A DNA stretch of 64,000 nt from Alphaproteobacteria bacterium US3C007 (GCA_034423775.1 CP139918.1:248001-312000); one strand, 5' to 3'; positions 55,604-64,000 are shown, counted from the first letter of the stretch. Notes: generated from the letters alone by a model not told the origin. Translations and numbers: made by a program.

Positions 55604-56365
55604 CTAGTCGAAAAGGCTTTCGCTAATGCGCCGCGCAGCGGATTGGAGCAGTTCTTTGCTCTTGATGGCATCGGATATAGTCACGCGCTGCGTTGGACCA
55701 TGAAAGGCAAGCGCCGCAATATAGCGATTTTTTGGATCCGTGACAGGCACTGCAATCGCAACCATATCATCCATAAACTCTTCTTGATCAAGCGCGTAGC
55801 CATTCTTTCGAACTTGAGCAATCTCAGTCAAAAGAGTTGCTGTTGACACATGGGTGTTTTGGGTCATCGCTTGCAGATGCAGCGTTGCTAAAAAACTTTT
55901 CAGTTTGGCCATCGGAAGGCTCGCCAAAAATGTCTTCCCACTGGCAGTGCAATGAAAGGGCACCCGCGAGCCGATTGGCAATTGGATCCGAAACGCCCAA
56001 CCGGTTTCGACACGGTCCAAATAATCCATGCCGGTTTCACGCGGCACCGCGAAATTCACAGTTTCCCCAACCTCTTGCGCAACATCCAATAATATTTGCC
56101 GCCGCATGATGTGATCGCGTGAATTATAAAGCAATCCCGCGCCAATTTCACGCAAACGGCGCGCAACTTGATATTTTTTGCTGTTGCTCAAACGGGTGAT
56201 AAACCCAAACTCTTCCAGCGTGGCGCATAAACGATGTACTGTCTGTTTGGGAAGGTTCAACACAGCATTGATCTCGGTCGCCGTCATCGGGCGGTCGCTT
56301 TTGCCAAGCACTTCAAGGATTAGTAAAGTGCGCAAATTGCTTGGGGTTTCTGTCGGGCTCTGCAT
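55604..56365 (-). CDS. IclR-family transcriptional regulator
   Basis: A 253-residue regulator with the N-terminal winged helix (LEVLGKSDRPMTATEINAVLNLPKQTVHRLCATLEEFGFI, residues about 15-55) and a C-terminal GAF-like effector domain (about 80-245). Domain marks include PFHCTASGKTFLASLP and NGYALDQEEFMDDMVAIAVPV. It is divergent from the GMC dehydrogenase, so it most likely controls the neighbouring uptake and oxidation genes. An 8-base inverted repeat in the intergenic space is a candidate operator. Confidence 0.9.
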   Translation of the reverse strand: MQSPTETPSNLRTLLILEVLGKSDRPMTATEINAVLNLPKQTVHRLCATLEEFGFITRLSNSKKYQVARRLREIGAGLLYNSRDHIMRRQILLDVAQEVGETVNFAVPRETGMDYLDRVETGWAFRIQLPIGSRVPFHCTASGKTFLASLPMAKLKSFLATLHLQAMTQNTHVSTATLLTEIAQVRKNGYALDQEEFMDDMVAIAVPVTDPKNRYIAALAFHGPTQRVTISDAIKSKELLQSAARRISESLFD

Positions 56366-56408
56366 GGGGGCTCAAACCGGTTTTCTTCAAGAAAGTGATT
56401 TACATGTA

Positions 56409-56449
56409 TCTCGAATCATAGTTAGCATGAATTTTGCATGAATTCGAGA
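56409..56449. promoter_or_regulatory. inverted repeat between iclR-type and GMC genes
   Basis: TCTCGAAT (56409-56416) and ATTCGAGA (56442-56449) form an 8-base inverted pair 25 bases apart. Inside lies a direct repeat of GCATGAATT. The array is in the shared regulatory region, 34 bases before the GMC start, and is a likely IclR binding region. Confidence 0.5.
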
Positions 56450-56482
56450 ATAAAAGTCTCATTATTTGATATTTGGAGTTAT

Positions 56483-58081
56483 ATGAGGTTCGATTACGTC
56501 ATTGTTGGTGCGGGTTCCGCAGGATGCGCCCTTGCAAATCGCCTATCAGAAGATGGGCGGTATAGGGTTGCGTTGATCGAAGCTGGGCCACGCGATACCA
56601 GCCCTTGGATCCATATTCCGGTCGGCTATTTTCGAACCATGGGCAATCCCAAAATGGATTGGTGTTACGAAACCCAAGAGGATGCTGGGATCGCCAATCG
56701 GGCGATCCCATGGCCACGTGGGCGGGTCCTTGGCGGGTCCAGCTCGATTAACGGCCTTCTCTACGTGCGTGGCCAAGCACAAGATTATAATGGCTGGGCG
56801 CAGATGGGCTGCACGGGCTGGAGCTGGAGCGATGTTCTTCCCTATTTCAAACGGTCCGAAACCTGGGAAGGCGTGGATCAAACCGGACTGCGCGGAAAAT
56901 CGGGGCCGCTTTCGGTTCAAAACTCAAGATTAACGCGGGATGTGGTTGATAAATGGGTCGATGCCGCGGTGGATGCCGGATATAAGCGTAATCCCGATTA
57001 TAACGGCGCCGATCAGGAAGGCGTTGGATATTTTCAACTGACCATGAAAGGGGGGCGGCGTTGTTCTTCCGCTGCGGCTTATTTGGCCCCCGCGCGTACG
57101 CGCAAAAACCTGAGTATTATCACCGATGCACAGGTCGAAAAAGTGGTGATCGCTGAGGGGCGCGCCACCGGCGTTCAAATTCGCCGGCATCAGCGGGTTG
57201 AAACTATTTCGGCAAACGCCGAGGTGATCCTCAGCGCTGGGGCCATTGGTTCGCCGCAGCTTCTCATGCTTTCGGGCATCGGCGCCGGAGGCGAACTTAG
57301 CGCGCATGGCATAGAGGTTTTATCAGATCTTCCCGGTGTAGGTAAAAATCTGCAAGATCATCTACAGGCCCGTCCAGTTTTTAAAACTACGCTCAGCACC
57401 GTGAATACCGAAATCAACAGCTACTTAAAAAAAGGCTTGATTGCGGCCAAATACGCGTTCACGCAGCGCGGCCCAATGACGATGGCCGCCAGTCTTGGAA
57501 CCGGCTTCCTGAAAACCGAAGCGCATTTAGAAACGCCAGATATCCAATTTCATATTCAGCCCTGGAGTGCCCTAAAACCCGCGGATGGGCCGCATAAATT
57601 TTCGGCTTTCACCGCTTCTGTTTTGCAACTGCGCCCGGAAAGCGCTGGGCATTTAACGCTGAGCTCGGCCAATATCGACGATCACCCAGAAATTCATCCA
57701 AATTACCTGTCTACGGACACAGACTGCCGCACAATCGTGAAAGGCATTCAAATCGCGCGCCGGATCGCGCAGTCAGAACCGCTAAAATCTCATATCACGG
57801 AAGAATATGCCCCCGGAGTCGGAGTTGCCCTAGAGGATGAGGTAGCCACCCTGGAGTGGGCGCGTCAAACGTCAGTTACAATTTACCATCCAACCGGCAC
57901 CTGCAAAATGGGCATCGATCCGATGGCGGTTGTGGATCCGTCGCTTAAAGTAAAGGGCATTCGCGGCTTGCGCGTTGCTGATGCCTCAATCATGCCGCGC
58001 ATCGTCAGCGGCAACACGAATGCACCTGCGATCATGATCGGCGAAAAAGCCAGTCAGCTGGTGTTGGAGGATGCATCATGA
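56483..58081 (+). CDS. GMC-family flavoprotein dehydrogenase (choline/isethionate dehydrogenase-like)
   Basis: A 532-residue FAD enzyme. The dinucleotide loop is YVIVGAGSAGCALANRLSE at residues 5-23. GMC signature 1 is RGRVLGGSSSINGLLYVRG near 82, and signature 2 is GAIGSPQLLMLSGIG near 255. The catalytic histidine region reads YHPTGTCKMG near 470, and NTNAPAIMIGEKAS closes the fold. Substrates in the family are alcohols such as choline, and in sulfonate operons isethionate (IseJ). The TRAP importer and HpsN-like gene downstream favour a hydroxyalkanesulfonate; this is inference. The ATG at 56483 follows GGAG by four bases. Confidence 0.9.
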   Translation: MRFDYVIVGAGSAGCALANRLSEDGRYRVALIEAGPRDTSPWIHIPVGYFRTMGNPKMDWCYETQEDAGIANRAIPWPRGRVLGGSSSINGLLYVRGQAQDYNGWAQMGCTGWSWSDVLPYFKRSETWEGVDQTGLRGKSGPLSVQNSRLTRDVVDKWVDAAVDAGYKRNPDYNGADQEGVGYFQLTMKGGRRCSSAAAYLAPARTRKNLSIITDAQVEKVVIAEGRATGVQIRRHQRVETISANAEVILSAGAIGSPQLLMLSGIGAGGELSAHGIEVLSDLPGVGKNLQDHLQARPVFKTTLSTVNTEINSYLKKGLIAAKYAFTQRGPMTMAASLGTGFLKTEAHLETPDIQFHIQPWSALKPADGPHKFSAFTASVLQLRPESAGHLTLSSANIDDHPEIHPNYLSTDTDCRTIVKGIQIARRIAQSEPLKSHITEEYAPGVGVALEDEVATLEWARQTSVTIYHPTGTCKMGIDPMAVVDPSLKVKGIRGLRVADASIMPRIVSGNTNAPAIMIGEKASQLVLEDAS

Positions 58082-58222
58082 CTTTTGCAACCCCGCTTCA
58101 CAAAGTGGATATCATGGTAATCATGAACAAAACCCACTTTCAATTTCTGTCGGGACAATCCCCTCGGCCATGGCAGCGATAAATAATGATATGAGGGAAA
58201 CATCATCAAGGGAGGAAAATTG

Positions 58223-59317
58223 ATGTTTAATCTTAAAACTCTAAGCGTGGGGACAGCAGCCCTTACGCTAATGGCATCAGCAGCATTTGCTGAGACCACT
58301 ATCCGGATCCAATCCGTACTTGGAAACTCAACTGACGAAGTCTACATGCTGCAAAGCTTTGCAGATGATGTGGAAGACCTGACAGCCGGATCGGTCAAGA
58401 TCGAAATCTTGCCTGCGGGCGCAGTTGTTGGCCCACGCGACATTATGGATGCCGTAGATGCCGGCTTGGTGGAAGGTGGCTTTGCTTGGACCCATTATTG
58501 GGGCGGAAAGCATCCGGCCGCTAACCTGTTTGGCGCGCCCATTGCCGGAGCCGGTGTTGGTCTTGACGCAATGTCATTCCTATCCTGGTTCCAATATGGT
58601 GGTGGCCGTGAATTGTATGATCGCCTGTGGGATGAAATGGGCGTCAATGTAAAAGGCTTTATGCTGCAACCTGTTGGCCCTGAAGCTCTGGGTTGGTTCC
58701 CCGAAAAAATTGCGACGATGGATGATTTCCGTAAACTGCGCTTCCGGGCTCCTCCCGGAATGGTAGGCGCAGCCTATAACGAGATCGGCGTTGCCGCCGT
58801 TGCGATGGGGGGAGGCGACATTCTTCCGGCACTTGAAAAAGGCGCTATTGACGCGGCTGAATGGTGCTGCCCGAAGCCGGACTCAGTTTTTGGCTTCCAA
58901 AAAGTGTTAAAGCATTACTATCTGCAAGGCCTTCATCAGGTTGTTGTAAATGCGGACCTTTACCTCAATGGCGACGTCTATGACGGGCTATCAGCAACCG
59001 AGAAAAAAGCGATTGAAGTTGCAGCGAATGCCTCTTTGTCGAAAGCTCAGTCTTATCGTATTTACTCGAACGGACAGGCGCTCAAAGATTTGACCGAAAA
59101 TCATGGTGTCATTTTAGAAGATACACCAGCCGATTACTTCACCGAGTATATGGCAGCAGCCAAGAAGCTTCTTGAAGAAGCATCAGCTGAAAACGAATTC
59201 TTTGCAGAAGTTTGGCAATCTCAAAAAGATTTCGCCGATGTGGCTGTGCCGTTCTGGGCGGGTGCACAGGCGTCAAATGCCAGCTTAGGCAAAGCGCATG
59301 CAGATACGCTGAAGTAA
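58223..59317 (+). CDS. TRAP transporter binding protein, DctP family
   Basis: A 364-residue periplasmic binding protein. The signal peptide (VGTAALTLMASAAFAE) is cleaved after about residue 22. The mature domain carries DFRKLRFRAPPGMVG near residue 172, with the conserved arginine that binds the ligand carboxylate (or sulfonate), and AIDAAEWCCP near 212. The aromatic WCCP replaces the usual WxNP, and similar forms occur in the lactate/sulfonate branch. GGGAGG stands seven bases before the ATG. Together with the fused permease it imports the substrate of the GMC or HpsN-like enzyme. Confidence 0.9.
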   Translation: MFNLKTLSVGTAALTLMASAAFAETTIRIQSVLGNSTDEVYMLQSFADDVEDLTAGSVKIEILPAGAVVGPRDIMDAVDAGLVEGGFAWTHYWGGKHPAANLFGAPIAGAGVGLDAMSFLSWFQYGGGRELYDRLWDEMGVNVKGFMLQPVGPEALGWFPEKIATMDDFRKLRFRAPPGMVGAAYNEIGVAAVAMGGGDILPALEKGAIDAAEWCCPKPDSVFGFQKVLKHYYLQGLHQVVVNADLYLNGDVYDGLSATEKKAIEVAANASLSKAQSYRIYSNGQALKDLTENHGVILEDTPADYFTEYMAAAKKLLEEASAENEFFAEVWQSQKDFADVAVPFWAGAQASNASLGKAHADTLK

Positions 59318-59334
59318 TCCCTAAATACACGAAA

Positions 59335-59396
59335 CGGGGCCCTTCGGGGCCCCGACTTTCATTTTTGGTAAAACCCAAAGGTTTTTCCAAAAATGA
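59335..59396 (+). terminator. two stacked hairpins between TRAP binding protein and permease
   Basis: The first is CGGGGCCC (59335-59342), loop TTCG, GGGCCCCG (59347-59354), an 8-base-pair UUCG hairpin. The second is AT-rich: TCATTTTTGG (59359-59368) with CCAAAAATGA (59387-59396), continued inward by AAAACC and GGTTTT around CAAA. Together they can protect the dctP message and lower permease expression. Confidence 0.75.
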
Positions 59397-59440
59397 AGGC
59401 TCCTTTAACAAAAAGGACCGCACAGAAAGGGAGAACGGGC

Positions 59441-61903
59441 GTGGCTGAAGAGATTGCACCCGAAGAGCTAGAGATAGCAGATGAGTTGATCGCAGAGCGC
59501 CGCACAGAGCGCCCAGGAGAAACGCCCGAAGATATGACGCCCTGGCAACGCCCGATCACAGGGTTTATCGATCTGTTAAATGATTGGGCCGGCAAGCTGC
59601 TATGCCTTTTAATGGTTCCGTTAATCGGGGTGGTTGTTTTCGAAGTGATTTCGCGCAATGCCTTTGGCATTATGGCCAGTTATGGCTGGGATGACACGGC
59701 GCGCGCGCTCGGGCTTGGACCCACGCTCTTTGCGTATGATATCAGCCGTATGATCGCGGGTGTGCTGTTTATGGGCGCCGCCGGCTACGGCCTAATGCGG
59801 GGCGTGCATATCCGTGCCGATTTTCTTTATCGCAATTGGACTGAAAAAACCCAAGCAACCGTTGATGCCTTTCTTTATATGGCGTTTTTCATCCCATCTA
59901 TGATCTTTTTCACCATCATCGCGGCGCAATATTGGGAATTGGCCTACCGTACGGGTGAAACCGCGTTTGATAGCCCATGGGAGCCCCTTCTTTGGCCAGC
60001 GCGCCTGGCCATGCCTGTCGGTGGTTTGCTGCTTACCTTGCAAGGTATTCCCGAATTGTTCAGAGCCTTCCACAAAATGGGAAAAGAACGCGAACGTCGA
60101 TTTGTCCAAGCCCTGCCCTTTTATATACTCGCGTTGATTTGGCTAACAATGGCCGTGTTTATCCCAGAGGCAACCCCGGGCGGAGGCTGGTTTACCGATA
60201 TCATGTCAGTCCGCCCTAGCTTGTCGAAACCAACCATCGGTTTGATCATGCTTGCTGCGATGATTTTCGTGATCTTCATCGGTTTCCCGATTTCATTCAC
60301 GCTAATTTTCTTAGCTTTTGTATTTGGCATTTGGGGATCAAACTTTAAGCTCACCACGCTGCTAATGACGCTGAATACAAATTCAACAATGTTAAACGAT
60401 CAGTTAATGGCAGTGCCACTTTTCATTCTGATGGGGATCGTAATGGAAGCCGCCGGCTTAATGGAACGATTGTTCACATCCATCCAGATGATCATGGCGC
60501 GGGTCCGCGGATCGCTTTACATCGCGGTACTGATCGTTTCCACGATCTTTGCTGCAGCTACAGGGATCGTGGGCGCCTCTGTGACTCTTCTTGGGATCAT
60601 GGCAGGCGCGACAATGAACCGCTCTGGTTACAATGTACAGCTGGCAGCAGGGACCATCACGGCAGGCGGCACATTGGGCATTTTAATACCGCCCTCGATT
60701 ATGCTGATTGTGATGGGGCCAGTGCTTGAGGTTTCAACGCTCGATTTATTCCGCGGGGCGTTCATTCCAGGTGCTGTTTTGGCAACGCTATACCTGCTCT
60801 ACACGTTGGGACGGTGCTGGCTCAACCCTGAGTTAGGCCCTGTATTATCCGAAGAGGCACAACCCAAAACCTCTGATTTTTATGGAGCAGAAATAGCGCT
60901 TATTTCAATGGGCGTTCTGACCATTTGCCGAGTTTTTGGACTTGGCCTCGCAGGTGCGTTTGGCGGCCTTCTGCCATTTGGTGGCTTGATTATTCTAGGC
61001 TGCGTAATGGTGTTGACCTACCGGGCCTATCGCCATCTGAATGTACTGCGCATCGCGTTGCCAATAACGGTTTTATTCCACACCTATATGGTTGCGGCGA
61101 ATTGGGGGGACGGCCTTCCATGGGTTTCGCTTGTGTTACTGGCTTTCATCGTTCTGCTCGCGGCTCTGGCCATGCCAATCTATCGCAGCGATGCCGATAC
61201 AAGGTTTAAATTCTCAGAGCTTTGGGACGAATTTTTCGCAGGCCTGATGCCTCCAACAATTTTGATCTCTTTCGCATTGGGCTCTATTCTTCTTGGGTTT
61301 GCAACCCCGGCTGAAGCCGCTGCAATGGGCGCATTTGGCGCCATTCTATTATCACTGATTTACCGCAAATTCACGTTTTCAGGCTTTTTTGACAATCTTA
61401 TCAAATCGCTTGAAATCACCGTATTGATCATGTTCTTAGTGGCTGCTTCAAACTTTTTTGGCGCAGAGTTTTCATCGCTTGGCACTCCAAAAATGATGAC
61501 CGAGATGTTGCTTGGGTTAGACATGTCACCCTATTTGATCTTGATCCTGGTGATGTCGCTAATTTTCCTTTTGGGATGGCCATTGGAATGGGTGCCGATC
61601 GTATTGATCGTCGTTCCGGTTTTGCTGCCAACCGTGGAGAAGCTTGAACTTCACGGCCTTGATCGCTACGATCTGATGGTGTGGTTTGGAATTCTGGTTG
61701 CGGTCAATTTACAAACCGCTTGGTTATCGCCGCCAGTGGCCTTATCCGCTTATTTCCTTAAGGGCGTGGTTCCAAATTGGGATTTGAAAGATATCTATCT
61801 GGGTATGATGCAATTTATGGTGATCCAACTTATCGGATTGATCCTCATTCTCATTTTCCCACAAATCGTTCTGTGGCTTCCCAACCAAGTATTCGGACAA
61901 TAG
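59441..61903 (+). CDS. TRAP transporter fused permease DctQ-DctM
   Basis: An 820-residue membrane protein that joins the small DctQ unit (four helices, about residues 45-240) and the large DctM unit (about twelve helices, from 250 on). The DctM marks are FVIFIGFPISFTLIFLAFVFG, VPLFILMGIVMEAAGLMERLF and GTLGILIPPSIMLIVMGP. A GTG at 59441 with AAGGGAGA seven bases upstream is taken as start. An ATG at 59393 lies inside the right arm of a hairpin and has no ribosome site. The soluble N-terminus is acidic (AEEIAPEELEIADELIAERRTERPG). It imports the substrate bound by DctP, driven by an ion gradient. Confidence 0.9.
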   Translation: MAEEIAPEELEIADELIAERRTERPGETPEDMTPWQRPITGFIDLLNDWAGKLLCLLMVPLIGVVVFEVISRNAFGIMASYGWDDTARALGLGPTLFAYDISRMIAGVLFMGAAGYGLMRGVHIRADFLYRNWTEKTQATVDAFLYMAFFIPSMIFFTIIAAQYWELAYRTGETAFDSPWEPLLWPARLAMPVGGLLLTLQGIPELFRAFHKMGKERERRFVQALPFYILALIWLTMAVFIPEATPGGGWFTDIMSVRPSLSKPTIGLIMLAAMIFVIFIGFPISFTLIFLAFVFGIWGSNFKLTTLLMTLNTNSTMLNDQLMAVPLFILMGIVMEAAGLMERLFTSIQMIMARVRGSLYIAVLIVSTIFAAATGIVGASVTLLGIMAGATMNRSGYNVQLAAGTITAGGTLGILIPPSIMLIVMGPVLEVSTLDLFRGAFIPGAVLATLYLLYTLGRCWLNPELGPVLSEEAQPKTSDFYGAEIALISMGVLTICRVFGLGLAGAFGGLLPFGGLIILGCVMVLTYRAYRHLNVLRIALPITVLFHTYMVAANWGDGLPWVSLVLLAFIVLLAALAMPIYRSDADTRFKFSELWDEFFAGLMPPTILISFALGSILLGFATPAEAAAMGAFGAILLSLIYRKFTFSGFFDNLIKSLEITVLIMFLVAASNFFGAEFSSLGTPKMMTEMLLGLDMSPYLILILVMSLIFLLGWPLEWVPIVLIVVPVLLPTVEKLELHGLDRYDLMVWFGILVAVNLQTAWLSPPVALSAYFLKGVVPNWDLKDIYLGMMQFMVIQLIGLILILIFPQIVLWLPNQVFGQ

Positions 61904-61911
61904 GTACAGAG

Positions 61912-62982
61912 ATGAGCCGGTCAACCTTATCCTATCAAAAGTGGCCTTTGATCGTAACCGTCATTGGCTTAGGCCTATCGGGGTGGCTCGGCTGGGCAAC
62001 CACCGGAACGCTTTCGGGTGTGTTTGGATTTCTGCTTGTGGGCGCGATCCTGGCAACACTGGAAATCGCCTTGTCTTTTGACAACGCGATCGTGAATGCC
62101 AACAAACTTGAAGAGATGACCCCAATTTGGCAGCAGCGTTTCCTAACTTGGGGAATTTTAATCGCGGTTTTTGGCATGCGGATAATCTTTCCCTTGGCGA
62201 TCGTGGCTATTTTCGCCTGGATCAACCCTTTCGCTGCAATCCATTTGGCCTTGGCCGACCCAGAGAAATATTCGCATATCATTGAACAAGCGCATGGTCC
62301 AATATCTGCTTTTGGCGGTACTTTTTTGATGATGGTTGCGTTGAAATTCTTCGTGGATGAAGACAAATCGGTCGATTGGATCGTGGGGCTTGAAACGCGG
62401 CTTCGGCGCGTGGCATCAATCCGAGGACTAGAGATCACCTTCGTTTTGATTATCATCATCGCGATTTGCCAATTTTTGCCAGAATATAAACATGCAGCCT
62501 TCTTAATGTCGGCAATAATGGGATTATTGGTCTTCATGCTTGTCGATGGATTGGGCGCTTATCTCGACAATGTTGCCAGCAACACCGCCGCCATTGGTGC
62601 ACGCGGTGGATTGGGCGCGTTCTTATATCTTGAGGTTTTGGATGCCAGCTTCTCATTTGACGGCGTGATCGGAGCCTTTGCGTTGACAACAAATATTCTT
62701 TTAATCGCGATAGGGTTGGGCATTGGAGCTATGTATGTGCGATCGATGACGATTATGCTTGTAGAGCGCAAAACCTTAGCGGAATTCCGATATTTGGAAC
62801 ATGGGGCGTTTTATTCTATTTTTGCCCTATCGGTGATCATGTTTCTTCAATCCCTGGTTCACGTCCCGGAAGTATTAACCGGCGGGATCGGCGTGTTTCT
62901 AATCGGCCTCGCCTTTTACAAATCAATTCAACATAACAAATCAGGCGCTGCGCACGAGGATGCAGCGATAGGAGCAGAATAA
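61912..62982 (+). CDS. TerC-related DUF475 membrane protein
   Basis: A 356-residue integral membrane protein with about nine helices. It shows the two TerC-type acidic motifs: EIALSFDNAIVNANKLEEM near residue 52 and LDASFSFDGVIGAFAL near 245, each with aspartates inside a helix, believed to act in metal ion transport. DUF475 members are common beside tellurium-resistance genes, but none is here. It sits between the TRAP permease (8-base gap) and the HpsN-like gene (TAATG overlap), so it is translated in the sulfonate-type operon. Role there unknown. Confidence 0.85.
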   Translation: MSRSTLSYQKWPLIVTVIGLGLSGWLGWATTGTLSGVFGFLLVGAILATLEIALSFDNAIVNANKLEEMTPIWQQRFLTWGILIAVFGMRIIFPLAIVAIFAWINPFAAIHLALADPEKYSHIIEQAHGPISAFGGTFLMMVALKFFVDEDKSVDWIVGLETRLRRVASIRGLEITFVLIIIIAICQFLPEYKHAAFLMSAIMGLLVFMLVDGLGAYLDNVASNTAAIGARGGLGAFLYLEVLDASFSFDGVIGAFALTTNILLIAIGLGIGAMYVRSMTIMLVERKTLAEFRYLEHGAFYSIFALSVIMFLQSLVHVPEVLTGGIGVFLIGLAFYKSIQHNKSGAAHEDAAIGAE

Positions 62983-64000
62983 TGACCGTCGAATATCTTA
63001 AGAAAGCTCCTCTTCATTCTCGAAGCGATGCCGGGGAAACGCGCGACATTGTCGGCAAAATTTTAGACGAGATTGAGGCGGGTGGTGATGAAAAAGCTTT
63101 AGAATACGCCGCAAAATTTGACAATTATCAAGGTGCTATACTGTTATCAGCAGAGGCGATTAAGACGGCTTCGGCCCTGGTGCCTGATAAGATGAAGCGC
63201 GATATTGAATTTGCGCATGCCAATGTTAAAAAATTTGCGGAAGTCCAAAAATCAACCGTCGCAGATTTTGAAACAGAGGTTGTGCCCGGATTAATCGCAG
63301 GACAAAAAGCGATCCCGGTGAACGCCGCCGGCTGCTATATCCCCGGGGGCCGCTACAGCCATGTTGCCAGCGCCATCATGACGGTGACCACAGCCAAAGT
63401 CGCAGGCTGTAAAAACATTATTGCCTGCTCTCCACCCCGGCCCGATATAGGCGTTGCCCCCGCAATCATATACGCCGCGCATATTTCGGGTGCGGATAAA
63501 ATTTTGGCCATGGGCGGCGTGCAAGGCGTTGCCGCGATGACGTTTGGGCTATTTGGGCTGCCCAAAGCTAATATTCTTGTTGGGCCAGGAAACCAATTCG
63601 TTGCCGAAGCCAAACGTATGCTTTTTGGCCGTATTGGGATTGATATGATCGCAGGCCCAACCGATAGTCTGATTCTGGCTGACGCGCATGCAGATGCAGA
63701 TATTGTTGCAGCTGACCTTGTCGGCCAGGCCGAGCATGGCTATAATTCCCCTGTTTGGCTGGTGACCGATGATCGCGCGCTGGCCGAAAAGGTAATGCTG
63801 TTGGTGCCCGCCCTGATCGAGGATCTCCCAGAGCTTAACCGCGATAATGCCTACGCCGCTTGGCGCGATTATGCGGAAATTGTACTCTGCGATACCCGAG
63901 AAGAAATGGCCGCCACATCGGATGCCTATGCACCCGAGCACCTGACAGTCCAAGCGCAAGATCTCGATTGGTGGCTCAGTCGCCTAAGCTGTTATGGCTC
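62982..64000 (+). CDS. HpsN-like sulfopropanediol 3-dehydrogenase (histidinol dehydrogenase family), partial
   Basis: The first 339 codons of a HisD-family NAD+ dehydrogenase; the end lies beyond the window. IPVNAAGCYIPGGRYSHVASAIMTVTTAKVAG near residue 110-140 is the cofactor region. GPGNQFVAEAKRMLFGRIGIDMIAGPTDSL near 205 and LVGQAEHGYNSPVW with the catalytic Glu-His pair near 251 follow, and YAPEHL near 320 is the distal site. It is not in a histidine operon, and the wording is closer to HpsN, which oxidises 2,3-dihydroxypropane-1-sulfonate to sulfolactate. GGAG is seven bases before the ATG. Confidence 0.78.
   Translation, partial: MTVEYLKKAPLHSRSDAGETRDIVGKILDEIEAGGDEKALEYAAKFDNYQGAILLSAEAIKTASALVPDKMKRDIEFAHANVKKFAEVQKSTVADFETEVVPGLIAGQKAIPVNAAGCYIPGGRYSHVASAIMTVTTAKVAGCKNIIACSPPRPDIGVAPAIIYAAHISGADKILAMGGVQGVAAMTFGLFGLPKANILVGPGNQFVAEAKRMLFGRIGIDMIAGPTDSLILADAHADADIVAADLVGQAEHGYNSPVWLVTDDRALAEKVMLLVPALIEDLPELNRDNAYAAWRDYAEIVLCDTREEMAATSDAYAPEHLTVQAQDLDWWLSRLSCYG

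Noticed and set aside
58102..58140. Inverted pair AAAGTGG and CCACTTT before the DctP gene as an operator
   Set aside because: Short arms 25 bases apart; chance is likely, no further support.
1..64000. CRISPR array, tRNA, rRNA, prophage or toxin-antitoxin locus
   Set aside because: Looked for repeated spacers, T-loop sequences and typical gene pairs; none was recognised.

Overview
The window looks like chromosomal DNA of a marine alphaproteobacterium of the Rhodobacteraceae (Roseobacter group). The grounds are the gene content, namely a sigma factor/small anti-sigma-like/CpxP-like trio, an ImuA-family protein, three tripartite transporters of TRAP and TTT type, a NADP malic enzyme fused to a phosphotransacetylase-like domain, a monomeric isocitrate dehydrogenase and an HpsN-like dehydrogenase. 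An alphaproteobacterial LexA box (GAAC-N7-GAAC) agrees. Base composition looks near 50 percent G+C by eye, low for the family. No rRNA, tRNA, CRISPR array, insertion sequence or prophage was seen. Assignments rest on reading motifs; no database search was run.

Layout. 1-4.1 kb: the end of a FadJ-type beta-oxidation gene, a DMT permease, an acyl-CoA synthetase and an unknown membrane protein. 4.1-9.7 kb: a leftward nucleoside salvage operon (VOC-bicupin, cdd, deoA, deoB, add, upp), mostly with 4-base overlaps. 9.8-14.1 kb: malic enzyme, then a leftward stress module (EF-hand protein, sigma factor, anti-sigma-like protein, CpxP-like protein). 14.3-22.2 kb: housekeeping genes (DUF983, Nudix, DMT permease, aldo/keto reductase, an SOS-boxed ImuA-like gene, MFS carrier, metG, ydcF). 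22.3-27.9 kb: two small unknown genes, one an isolated integrase arm domain, then monomeric IDH, a hotdog thioesterase and a methyltransferase. 28.0-31.5 kb: amino-sugar genes nagK and nagA around a broken gatZ-like gene, then about 1 kb of apparently decayed DNA.

32.9-41.3 kb is a continuous leftward operon of eight genes: tctC, tctB, tctA, an enolase-superfamily dehydratase, a DHDPS-family dehydratase, a GntR regulator, a PdxA-like dehydrogenase and a ketoglutarate-semialdehyde-type dehydrogenase. It reads as uptake of a sugar acid and its conversion to 2-oxoglutarate, with a GntR-type operator in front of tctC. 43.0-48.7 kb holds a divergent GntR regulator and a PotABCD-type ABC transporter ending in an Asp/Glu/hydantoin racemase-family gene. 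48.9-52.5 kb is a Mn/Zn/Fe ABC importer (sitABCD type) whose promoter carries two palindromic metalloregulator boxes. 52.6-55.4 kb has a lipid A-type acyltransferase, a NagD-like HAD phosphatase and a CcmE-like protein without the haem-binding histidine.

55.6-64.0 kb looks like an organosulfonate (isethionate or dihydroxypropanesulfonate type) uptake and oxidation locus: an IclR regulator divergent from a GMC flavoprotein, a TRAP binding protein, a fused DctQM permease, a TerC/DUF475 membrane protein and an HpsN-like dehydrogenase cut by the window edge. The TTT, ABC and TRAP systems each carry a strong GC hairpin just after the binding-protein gene, a plausible common device for making more binding protein than permease.
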